NCBI GenBank assembly: GCA_002331625.1
Contig: DCZN01000080.1
Span: forward strand, 293-50,730
Direction of reading: 5' to 3'
Origin: Nitrospira sp. UBA2083
GTDB taxonomy: Bacteria > Nitrospirota > Nitrospiria > Nitrospirales > Nitrospiraceae
Length of the DNA stretch: 50,438 nt
Below, one piece after another: positions 28,048 to 35,308 of this stretch. The notes below the pieces were generated by a model. The model had not been told where the DNA came from and made no database searches. It saw only the letters and a list, made by a program, of their open reading frames with translations. Made by a program: the position numbers and the translations under genes. The number at the start of each line of letters is the position of its first letter. The stretch's first letter is position 1.

Positions 28048-28079
28048 CGTTCTGACGCAGACTGTGGATATCTTCAACT

Positions 28080-29396
28080 ATGGGTAATCTCGTCATCATC
28101 GGTGCGCAGTGGGGCGACGAAGGCAAGGGCAAGATCGTCGATATCTTGGCCCGCGATGCCGATTATGTCGTGCGCTATCAGGGCGGTTCCAACGCCGGAC
28201 ACACGGTGATCAATGAGCGAGGCACCTACATTTTCCATCTCATCCCCTCAGGGATTTTGTATCGAGGGACCACCTGTGTCATTGGAAACGGTGTGGTCGT
28301 CGATCCTGGTGCGTTGATCGAAGAAATGGATCACCTCCAGACCCAGGGCGTGATGATCGGGAAGAACTTCGCGGTCAGTCGACGTGCCCACTTAATCCTC
28401 CCGTACCATAAGGCCATCGACCGAGCATCGGAACAATCGAAGGGGTCACGGAAAATTGGGACGACCGGACGAGGAATCGGGCCGTCCTATGCAGACAAGA
28501 TGGCACGCATCGGCATTCTCATGGGGGACTTGCTGAATCCGCCCTTGTTCAAGAAAAAGCTCGAAGAGAATCTTGTCGAGATGAACTGGTTCCTCGAGCG
28601 GCTCTACAAAGTCGAGACATTTCAAGTCGACAAGGTCTTCGAGCAGTACATGGGTTATGCCGATCGTCTCAAGAGCCATATCGTCGACACCACGGTGCTA
28701 TTGAACCATGCGATCGAGAAGAACAAGACCGTCCTGTTCGAAGGGGCGCAGGGCACACATCTTGATGTGGATTTCGGCACCTACCCCTATGTGACCTCAT
28801 CGAGCGCGGCGGCCGGGGGGGCCTGTACAGGCACCGGTGTTGGGCCCACGATGATCGATGCGGTCATGGGAATTGCCAAGGCCTACACCACCAGAGTCGG
28901 CAGCGGACCATTTCCAACCGAACTGAATGATGAGGTCGGGCGAGGGCTTCAGGAACGAGGGCGAGAGTTTGGGTCGACCACTGGACGTGCCAGACGATGC
29001 GGCTGGTTCGACGCCGTGGTGGTTCGTCATGCGGCGGTGGTGAACGGGCTCACCTCTCTCGCGTTGACCAAGCTCGATGTGCTGGACGGCTGCAAGGAAT
29101 TGAAGCTCTGTACCGGCTACAAACACGGTGGCACCACCTACAAGACCATGCCGTCTGATGTCGACGTCTTAAGCAACTGTGAACCGATGTATCAGCGCAT
29201 GAAGGGGTGGAGTACCGCAACGACCGGAACGACCAGCTATAAGAAGCTTCCGGTTGAAGCGAAGAAGTACTTGGCCCGGATCGAAGACTTAGCCCAGTGC
29301 CGAATCGATATGATCTCGACCGGATCGAAGCGTGCGGAAACCATCATGCTGCGCAACCCAGTAGACTGCTCCCGCCGTCGCCCCAAACGCACCTGA
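28080..29396 (+). CDS. purA: Adenylosuccinate synthetase
   Basis: 438 residues. GAQWGDEGKGKIVDILA (P-loop-like GTP site with catalytic Asp), QGGSNAGHTV with catalytic His, TTGRGIGPSYADK, VLFEGAQGTHLDVDFGTYPYVTSS, GRARRCGWFD and KLDVLDG are all in place. It converts IMP and aspartate to adenylosuccinate with GTP. A terminator-like hairpin lies between its promoter and start, suggesting control by premature termination. Confidence 0.97.
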   Translation: MGNLVIIGAQWGDEGKGKIVDILARDADYVVRYQGGSNAGHTVINERGTYIFHLIPSGILYRGTTCVIGNGVVVDPGALIEEMDHLQTQGVMIGKNFAVSRRAHLILPYHKAIDRASEQSKGSRKIGTTGRGIGPSYADKMARIGILMGDLLNPPLFKKKLEENLVEMNWFLERLYKVETFQVDKVFEQYMGYADRLKSHIVDTTVLLNHAIEKNKTVLFEGAQGTHLDVDFGTYPYVTSSSAAAGGACTGTGVGPTMIDAVMGIAKAYTTRVGSGPFPTELNDEVGRGLQERGREFGSTTGRARRCGWFDAVVVRHAAVVNGLTSLALTKLDVLDGCKELKLCTGYKHGGTTYKTMPSDVDVLSNCEPMYQRMKGWSTATTGTTSYKKLPVEAKKYLARIEDLAQCRIDMISTGSKRAETIMLRNPVDCSRRRPKRT

Positions 29397-29496
29397 GAAT
29401 AGCCAATGGTCATCCGTCAGGCGGGAATGCTAGGATGGGCCGATGTCGTTTTCGCCATTCGTGCTGTTCACAGAATGGTGAGGTGATTGCATATGC

Positions 29497-29620
29497 AGGA
29501 TGTTCAAAATGGCCGGCAACAAGGCCGCAGCGAGCGAAAACCCGAGTCGTACCGCGTCGTTGGTACGTCGCAGGGTTTGAGCGACGCGAGAACGCCGTCG
29601 GCGACCATTTTCAACATCCT
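29497..29620. repeat. Long hairpin repeat A (MITE/REP-like)
   Basis: 124 bp with imperfect terminal inverted repeats (AGGATGTTCAAAATGGCCG at the left; AGGATGTTGAAAATGG on the complementary right end) and an internal GTACC...GGTAC dyad. It carries no ORF with a start signal. It matches in plan the element at 32530-32677. It ends 5 bp before tRNA-Lys. Confidence 0.7.
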
Positions 29621-29625
29621 GTAGT

Positions 29626-29701
29626 GAGCCGGTAGCTCAGTCGGTAGAGCATCGCCCTTTTAAGGCGAGGGCCCTGGGTTCGAGTCCCAGCCGGCTCACC
29701 A
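29626..29701 (+). tRNA. tRNA-Lys (anticodon TTT)
   Basis: 76 nt. Acceptor GAGCCGG/CCGGCTC, D arm GCTCAGTCGGTAGAGC, anticodon stem TCGCC/GGCGA around CTTTTAA, T arm CTGGG TTCGAGT CCCAG, with CCA encoded. Its 3' 45 nt are repeated perfectly at 30811-30855, marking it as the attachment site of an integrated element. Confidence 0.96.
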
Positions 29702-29766
29702 CTTGTTAACTCTCTCCCTCTGCCTCCTGTTTCTTCTGTGACCTGCACGGTGCTTCTCCTTCTCTC

Positions 29767-29895
29767 AGACGTTTCAAGGATCAGTCCGGTGCGTGGCGCA
29801 ACGGCACCTCGTTCGGTCTCAACGACTTCGAGGCCCTCATGAATGTCGCCTGTGAGGCCAAGGAGTGGATCACCGCTCACACGATGAAGTGCTGA
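29767..29895 (+). pseudogene. C-terminal fragment of a plasmid/ICE-type hypothetical protein
   Basis: 42 codons reading RRFKDQSGAWRNGTSFGLNDF and then EALMNVACEAKEWITAHTMK before TGA. The S-G-x-W-x-x-x-T-x-F-x-x-x-D-(F/L)-x-x-L...A.E(W/F)I pattern is that of small uncharacterised proteins frequent on plasmids and integrative elements. No start codon or N-terminal half precedes it, so it is a truncated relic. It lies just inside the left island repeat. Confidence 0.5.
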
Positions 29896-30017
29896 GCCGC
29901 TTCACTGGAAGCCCCCGGTACTGAGGGGAGGCCTCCCTACTTCACGCAGGATTCTAGGAGATAGAGGGAATTTGTATAGTGATAATGGCAGGGAGTCTAA
30001 GACGGAATGTCCCGTCA

Positions 30018-30338
30018 TCAGGCAGTCACGAGCGCTGACCTGCGTTGCTCGATATGCCTTCTGACCTTCACCGGCAAGGCTTGTTCGGCAAGCCTCAGCT
30101 CATAAGTCTTCTGCAGGTTCATCCAAAATTCAGCTGTGGTGTTGAAAAATGCCGCGAGGCGCACCGCCGTATCGCCCGTGATGCCACGCTGTCCTTTGAT
30201 AATCGCCGTGATCCGATTCGCCGGAACTTCGAGGGCTTTAGCCAGTGTATTGGCGTTAATCGGCGGATCTGAGGGTTTCATGAACTCCTCCAAGAGAATT
30301 TCTCCTGGATGAACTGGCCGCATGCCGTTCTTAATCAT
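30018..30338 (-). CDS. higA: HigA-type antitoxin (XRE/VapI family)
   Basis: 106 residues from the ATG at 30338 (MIKNGMRPVHPGEILLEEF). The helix-turn-helix is INANTLAKALEVPANRITAIIKGQRGITGDTAVRLAAFF and the ending WMNLQKTYELRLAEQ is typical. It neutralises the toxin and represses the operon. It lies 13 bp after the toxin gene, in the inverted toxin-first order usual for HigBA. Confidence 0.93.
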   Translation of the reverse strand: MIKNGMRPVHPGEILLEEFMKPSDPPINANTLAKALEVPANRITAIIKGQRGITGDTAVRLAAFFNTTAEFWMNLQKTYELRLAEQALPVKVRRHIEQRRSALVTA

Positions 30339-30351
30339 GGTGTTTTCTCCT

Positions 30352-30630
30352 TCAGTGATAATCGGTGAGCTCGACCTCATGGGGTCCGTCAGCCATCCAG
30401 ATGAAACAAATCCGCCACTGATCATTGATCCTGATACTGTGTTGGCCGACCCGATCGCCTTTCAATCTTTCCAGTCGGTTGCCTGCCGGTGATAGAAGGT
30501 CTTTCAGATCCGTCGCGTTGTCGAGCATCGTGAGTTTCCGCTCAGCTACCTTCCTGAAGCCGGAAAACTCCTTCACCATCTCGCCGGCGAAGAACTGTTG
30601 CGTCTTCTTGTCACGAAACCCTCGAATCAC
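30352..30630 (-). CDS. higB: HigB/RelE-type toxin (mRNA interferase)
   Basis: 92 residues from GTG 30630 (AGGTTGGA upstream); a TTG at 30639 is an alternative. The family sequence GFRDKKTQQFF, GNRLERLKGDRVGQHSIRINDQWRICFIW and VELTDYH is complete. It cleaves mRNA on the ribosome. First gene of the operon, with a direct repeat TTTACGatTTACG in the upstream region that may serve HigA binding. It is the only intact functional module in the tRNA-Lys remnant, and probably explains why the remnant persists. Confidence 0.93.
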   Translation of the reverse strand: MIRGFRDKKTQQFFAGEMVKEFSGFRKVAERKLTMLDNATDLKDLLSPAGNRLERLKGDRVGQHSIRINDQWRICFIWMADGPHEVELTDYH

Positions 30631-30810
30631 GATATCCAACCTATCACAATTTTACGATTTACGTACAGCGTATGTGCTAAAATTCTGCAAAACGGCCCGC
30701 ACTTCTCAGAATCAATCGAATCGGTAGAAACCCATCAACGCCTTGATTTGCCTGATAAAAGGGGGAAACCGTCACGATTTTAAGCCATTGTTGTTATTGG
30801 TCTTTTCGAG

Positions 30811-30855
30811 CTTTTAAGGCGAGGGCCCTGGGTTCGAGTCCCAGCCGGCTCACCA
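30811..30855 (+). repeat. Island right-end repeat (duplicate 3' half of tRNA-Lys)
   Basis: 45 bp identical to 29657-29701, from the anticodon loop to CCA. It cannot be a tRNA alone because the 5' half is missing. Interpreted as att site of the integrated element. Confidence 0.85.
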
Positions 30856-31102
30856 TCCCATTCGTTCCCGCTATTTCTCTCCTCACCAGCCCGTTGGTTT
30901 CGACCGGTCCCTCGTCTCCTTCCATGAGAGAGACCACCTGAGTTCAAACAAAGGAGGAAAGAAGAAGGCAACGAACAACTCGTCATTCGGCTACCCGCTG
31001 TCGATAAATGATGTGGCGCGATACAATTCAACGATGGCGTTTGTGGCAATCTAATGGAACGTTGATTAGAGCCGGCACCCGAAGCTGCTGCGCCATCAGG
31101 GA

Positions 31103-31720
31103 ATGATGACCACCCTGTCTCTCTTTGCGATCATCTTTGTGTTCAATTGTCTGCCCGCGTTCACGCCACCGACGTGGATGGTGGTGTCTGCGGTGACACT
31201 GTCCAGCCCCGGTGCGAATCCCTGGCTCACCGCGCTCGTGGCTGCAACCGCAGCCACTGCCGGGCGACTGGTCCTCGCGAAATTGGCGTTTCTTCTCGTC
31301 AGGCAACGCTGGCTGAGCACGCGCACCAAAGAGAATGTTGATCTGGTAAAAGTCCGTCTGGAAAAGCACCGTACAATGACCTTTGGAGCCGTCCTCGCTT
31401 ATACCTGCAGCCCCTTGCCCTCGAACTCGCTGTTTATCGCCTATGGGCTCACGTCGTTGCCCCTGGCTCCGGTGGCGGCCGCCTCCTTCATCGGCCGGTT
31501 TCTGACCTATAGTGTGTGGGTGGTCATGGCGATGGGGGTGGCGCAGAAGGTCGTGGTCGATGAGGGATCGGTCTTTGCCTACCTCGGGGGGTATTTTGTC
31601 GTGACGCAGGTCCTCATGCTCGCGCTGGTGGTGCTCTTCACAAAACTGGACTGGAGGGCCTGGTTCGCCAGCAAGACAGTTCGACTCATGAACCAGACCG
31701 AGCTCTCTCAACGGAAGTGA
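31103..31720 (+). CDS. VTT/DedA-like membrane protein
   Basis: 205 residues with four to five hydrophobic segments. The part AATAATAGRLVLAKLAFLL and YTCSPLPSNSLFIAYGLTSLPLAPVAAASFIGRFLTYSVW resembles the VTT (SNARE-associated/DedA) fold, with its re-entrant segment and a conserved arginine. Members move or scramble lipids or undecaprenyl phosphate. This assignment is by motif resemblance only. ATG ATG start after CAGGGA. Confidence 0.6.
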   Translation: MMTTLSLFAIIFVFNCLPAFTPPTWMVVSAVTLSSPGANPWLTALVAATAATAGRLVLAKLAFLLVRQRWLSTRTKENVDLVKVRLEKHRTMTFGAVLAYTCSPLPSNSLFIAYGLTSLPLAPVAAASFIGRFLTYSVWVVMAMGVAQKVVVDEGSVFAYLGGYFVVTQVLMLALVVLFTKLDWRAWFASKTVRLMNQTELSQRK

Positions 31721-31882
31721 CTCGGCATCATCGCAGAGTCGACCGTGTGTCTCCCTCATCCTGTCACTCCCACAGTGTCTTCCCCGCCCTTGGGAGAGGC
31801 ACTTTCCGGATTTGCGGTCGTGGAAGGAGATCAAACGATCTTGGTGAAGCAACGGATCTGCTAATCGGCAGAATTGTTGCAG

Positions 31883-32527
31883 GTGAACGATGACACTGTG
31901 TCGTACCATGTTGTGATCATTGGAATAGTGTTCACCTTCTGGGCTGGATTGGTCTCATCCTGCTGGGCACAGTCAGATGCCGTCTCACCAGACGCTCGAG
32001 CGATTCTGAAACGCGGGACGATAGAGGCCGGCGGGACTGTCGGGTACTGGGAGGAGTTCCTCTTTCCAAGCGAGGCACACTCGTCAAGTCGTCGAGCCAT
32101 CTTGGTGATGCCGAGGATAGGAGTGGTCGTGACCGATGCAATAGCAGCCGGCGTGCTCTCGGGGAATCTGGAGGTCCTACTGGAACCAGTCTATGGTCGG
32201 TTCAAGAATACATTCACTGGTCATGCAGCTGGGGCGTCGCTGGTCGCGAAGTACAATCTCCTTTCATTCGGGCGATGGGTGCCCTTCTGGGATGTCGGCG
32301 TCGGAGTGCTGTGGACCGATCTCGCTCCCCGCATTGCTGAAGACAGCAGTCAGGTGAACTTTGCCCTTGAGACCGGACCGGGCATCCGATACTACGCGAC
32401 GGCCCGCATGGCGTTGACCTTGGGACTGCGATACCATCACATCTCAAACGCCGGAATAGGAGAACGAAACTTGGGGCTGGACGCCGTGCTATCGTATGCG
32501 GGAGTCTCCTGGATTGTATCGCACTAA
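31883..32527 (+). CDS. PagL-like acyloxyacyl hydrolase / outer-membrane beta-barrel
   Basis: About 214 residues. No ATG fits, and GTG at 31883 or 31895 are the likely starts. A signal peptide (VVIIGIVFTFWAGLVSSCWA) is followed by alternating beta-strands and the PagL-type active-site text GLRYHHISNAGIGERNLGLDAV with the H-x-S pair near the C-terminus. PagL removes the 3-O acyl chain of lipid A in the outer membrane. Activity here is inferred. The ~150-bp hairpin repeat begins right after its stop. Confidence 0.7.
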   Translation: MNDDTVSYHVVIIGIVFTFWAGLVSSCWAQSDAVSPDARAILKRGTIEAGGTVGYWEEFLFPSEAHSSSRRAILVMPRIGVVVTDAIAAGVLSGNLEVLLEPVYGRFKNTFTGHAAGASLVAKYNLLSFGRWVPFWDVGVGVLWTDLAPRIAEDSSQVNFALETGPGIRYYATARMALTLGLRYHHISNAGIGERNLGLDAVLSYAGVSWIVSH

Positions 32528-32529
32528 CC

Positions 32530-32677
32530 GGATGCTGAAAAAGTCCGCCAGCGGCGTTCTCGCATCGCACGCCTCGCGAAGTTGGCGATGCGGGCTCAGA
32601 GGCTCAACGTACCGGAGCGTACGCACACACACCTCTTGGCTCGCTGCGGCCATGCTGGACGGCCTTTTTGAGCATCC
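32530..32677. repeat. Long hairpin repeat B (MITE/REP-like)
   Basis: 148 bp with inverted ends GGATGCTGAAAAAGTCCGCC and, on the opposite strand, GGATGCTCAAAAAGGCCGTC. The centre contains GTACCGGAGCGTAC. It has the same plan as 29497-29620 but different length and diverged sequence. No ORF is convincing inside. Confidence 0.75.
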
Positions 32678-32917
32678 GTAAGCTATTGTGGTGTGTGTAC
32701 CGCAAGGAACATTCCAGCGACTTTATCGGCAATAACCGAGTTTTTCAGCAGACTGCGAGGTCTCCTGACATTTTCGTAGGGGTGGGCATCCTTGCCCAAC
32801 ACCGGTTTGTAGCTGAGTGTGCTCCCGCAGATTACACATTGAACCATCCTGCGAATCCCTCCTAGAATGCCTCATCTGATGAGGTAGCAGCCGTTCGGCC
32901 GCTCCACATCGTGAACC

Positions 32918-33703
32918 ATGGCGTCCAGCGACAACAAGAAAGTCCAGGAGGCTCGTGCCGGTGCTCGCCGCCTGATCGAGCAGGGCCCGAAAGTCTTGCT
33001 CGGCTTGTTTGCGATGAGCGGCGTCGCCTATCTGGCAGGATCGGTGTATACGAGATCCTATTTTTCGGAGTTTGGCGCCTCGTGGATCCTGGAGGAAGTT
33101 CCGGCCGCCGTCTACTTTAGTCAAAGCTCGATCCCGCTGCTGCTCATTCTCTTTGTTGGGTACCTGGCCACGACGAATCTGGTGCTAATCGGGAACCAAA
33201 GCAATCTCGCAGCCGGCCCGCGCTTCAAAGTTTCAACCGCTGCGGTCACGCATGGCCCGTGGGTCCTGATGGGCCTCTTAGCCATCATCTCTCTATCAAG
33301 CTCGCTAGAATACGTGACCGCCGCAATCGCCCTGTCGGTGATTTCCATTCTCTTTATCCTGTTCTTGTCGGCCTCGGCACTCGAAATCCTGGTCGTGCGA
33401 TTCACCACAATCGATCGAGGCGTCGATCTGTCGATGGTGTACGTGTCCGTCGCCATGATTGCCGTCGCGCTCTACCTCGTTCCGGCCCAGCTTGGTGTGA
33501 ACCGAGCACGGGTGGACAAACAGGACACATCGTCACTTCCTAGAGTCTACGTTCGCGACGATGTGACGGAGTATAAGCTGCTGTTCGCGGTAGATGAGCG
33601 GTGGTATGTCTTTCCGACCAGATATGCGGGGAGCCATCCACCGGTGAAGGCGATCGCTGCAGGTCAGGTGACCTTCGTTCCCGATGAGAGTCGGCCTGAG
33701 TGA
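32918..33703 (+). CDS. Uncharacterised polytopic membrane protein, 261 aa
   Basis: Not recognised. Five or so hydrophobic helices (VLLGLFAMSGVAYLAGSVY, IPLLLILFVGYLATTNLVL, WVLMGLLAIISLSS, AIALSVISILFILFLSASAL, SMVYVSVAMIAVALYLVP) precede a soluble C-terminal domain of about 60 residues, which includes VTEYKLLFAVDERWYVFPTR. Resembles in outline membrane proteins with a small regulatory tail. No operon partner. Confidence 0.72.
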   Translation: MASSDNKKVQEARAGARRLIEQGPKVLLGLFAMSGVAYLAGSVYTRSYFSEFGASWILEEVPAAVYFSQSSIPLLLILFVGYLATTNLVLIGNQSNLAAGPRFKVSTAAVTHGPWVLMGLLAIISLSSSLEYVTAAIALSVISILFILFLSASALEILVVRFTTIDRGVDLSMVYVSVAMIAVALYLVPAQLGVNRARVDKQDTSSLPRVYVRDDVTEYKLLFAVDERWYVFPTRYAGSHPPVKAIAAGQVTFVPDESRPE

Positions 33704-33860
33704 AGACGCGGTCACGGATCGACTGGTCTTTCCCTTGCAGACTCACCGGTTCAGTATGTCTTACAGCCGCAAACTGTTGCATAATGCGCCAGGTCGCATG
33801 GTTCTCTGTGGCAAATTTGGACTAGCGCATGGCCTAGTGCATGGTTGAGTGGAGACCGTC

Positions 33861-35240
33861 ATGACTGAAGACTGGGGTGCGATACTCGTCGTGGATGATG
33901 ACGCAGATATGCGAGAACTCGCCTACGACATGCTGAAAGACCGTGGTCACCAAGTGACAATGGCTGGAAGTGGAGAAGAAGCCCTGAAACGGTTGAGTGA
34001 AGAGGATTATGCCGTGGTCCTGACCGACCTCCGCATGAAAGGGATGGAAGGGATCGAGCTGTTATCTGAAATCAAGCGGAGGTATCCCGAGATCAACGTC
34101 ATTCTGATGACGGCCTTCGGATCGGTGGAAACAGCTGTCGAAGCGATGAAACACGGCGCCAGCGATTACCTCACCAAGCCGGTCAAAAAAGACGAATTGG
34201 TTCGCGTGATTGAGCGAGTGGTTCGCGAGGCATCGTTACGTCGGGAAGTGAGCCGACTGAGAAAAGAGGTTCATAAGGAATATAGCTTTCATCAGATCCT
34301 TGGAAAGAGCAAGGCGATCCAAGGCGTCTTCGACTTGATTCGCCGGGTGGCGGATAGTCCGACCAATGTGCTGATTACCGGCGAGAGCGGGACCGGCAAA
34401 GAGTTGGTGGCCAAAGCCATCCACTTCAATAGCGATCGGAAAGACGCCCCGTTTGTGCCCGTCAATTGCGCGGCCATTCCCGAACAGCTCTTGGAGAGCG
34501 AGTTGTTCGGCCATATGCGCGGGGCCTTTACCGACGCCAAGATGGACAAGCGAGGCCTGTTTGAAGAAGCGCAGAAAGGCACCTTGTTTCTCGACGAGAT
34601 CAGCGAACTGCCGTTGATGCTCCAGGCGAAAATTCTACGCGCGATTCAGGAGAAGGAAATCCGGCGCGTGGGCGCCACAAAACCGGTCTCGGTCGATGTA
34701 CGGATCATCGCGGCCACAAATCTGAATCTCAGCGACGAGGTGAAGAACAAACGGTTCCGCGAGGACCTCTACTATCGGCTCAACGTGATCGAGCTGAAGC
34801 TCCCGCCGCTCCGTGAGCGACGCGAGGATATTCCGCTCCTGGTCGATGCGTTTCTCAAGAAGTGCGGCCTGGCTCGTGGGAAGGACGTCAAAGGCGTGAG
34901 CGAAGCCGCGCTTGCGATGTTGATGGATTATGCCTGGCCCGGCAACGTACGAGAGCTGGAAAACGTCATCGAACGGGCCGTGACGCTGAGCCGGGGAGAG
35001 AAGATTGTCCCCGATGATCTTCCCGCGGCCGTACAAGGCGCTCGTGGTGACCGGCGTGTGCTCGACGAAGCAGCCGAGCACGCTCTGCCTTTGCATGAGC
35101 TGGAAAAAGAGTACATCAAGAAGATCCTCGAAAAGTACGGTGGCAACAAATACCAGGCCGCTCACGCTCTTGGAATCGACCGCAAGACGCTGTATCGTAA
35201 ACTCGCCGAAATCGAGGGAAAGCTTCATCCAGAGGAATAA
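33861..35240 (+). CDS. NtrC-family sigma-54-dependent response regulator
   Basis: 459 residues from ATG 33861 (GGAGA upstream; GTG 33849 is also in frame). Receiver with D56 as phospho-acceptor (VVLTDLRMKG), AAA+ domain with GESGTGKE, the sigma-54 contact loop GAFTDA (usual form GAFTGA) and Walker B-like GTLFLDEISELP, and a Fis-type helix-turn-helix at the C-terminus (GGNKYQAAHALGIDRKTLYRKL). It activates sigma-54 RNA polymerase when phosphorylated. The next gene, 68 bp downstream, encodes a histidine kinase that is its likely partner. Confidence 0.95.
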   Translation: MTEDWGAILVVDDDADMRELAYDMLKDRGHQVTMAGSGEEALKRLSEEDYAVVLTDLRMKGMEGIELLSEIKRRYPEINVILMTAFGSVETAVEAMKHGASDYLTKPVKKDELVRVIERVVREASLRREVSRLRKEVHKEYSFHQILGKSKAIQGVFDLIRRVADSPTNVLITGESGTGKELVAKAIHFNSDRKDAPFVPVNCAAIPEQLLESELFGHMRGAFTDAKMDKRGLFEEAQKGTLFLDEISELPLMLQAKILRAIQEKEIRRVGATKPVSVDVRIIAATNLNLSDEVKNKRFREDLYYRLNVIELKLPPLRERREDIPLLVDAFLKKCGLARGKDVKGVSEAALAMLMDYAWPGNVRELENVIERAVTLSRGEKIVPDDLPAAVQGARGDRRVLDEAAEHALPLHELEKEYIKKILEKYGGNKYQAAHALGIDRKTLYRKLAEIEGKLHPEE

Positions 35241-35308
35241 CTGCCGCTGTTTGATCATCACAGCGTGGCTGTGAACTGACGGCCCCGCTCCAGGCCGGGA
35301 TCGATCAT

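Larger units (their letters stand above)
29657..30855. mobile_element. Remnant tRNA-Lys genomic island
   Basis: Bounded by a perfect 45-bp direct repeat: 29657-29701 (anticodon loop to CCA of tRNA-Lys) and 30811-30855. This is the scar of a tyrosine-integrase element that entered the tRNA gene and rebuilt its 3' end. The 1.1 kb inside keeps only the C-terminal fragment of a mobile-element-type protein and an intact HigBA module. No integrase gene remains. Confidence 0.75.

Noticed and set aside
30811..30855. Second tRNA-Lys gene
   Set aside because: Only the 3' half is present. It is the duplicated attachment site of the island.
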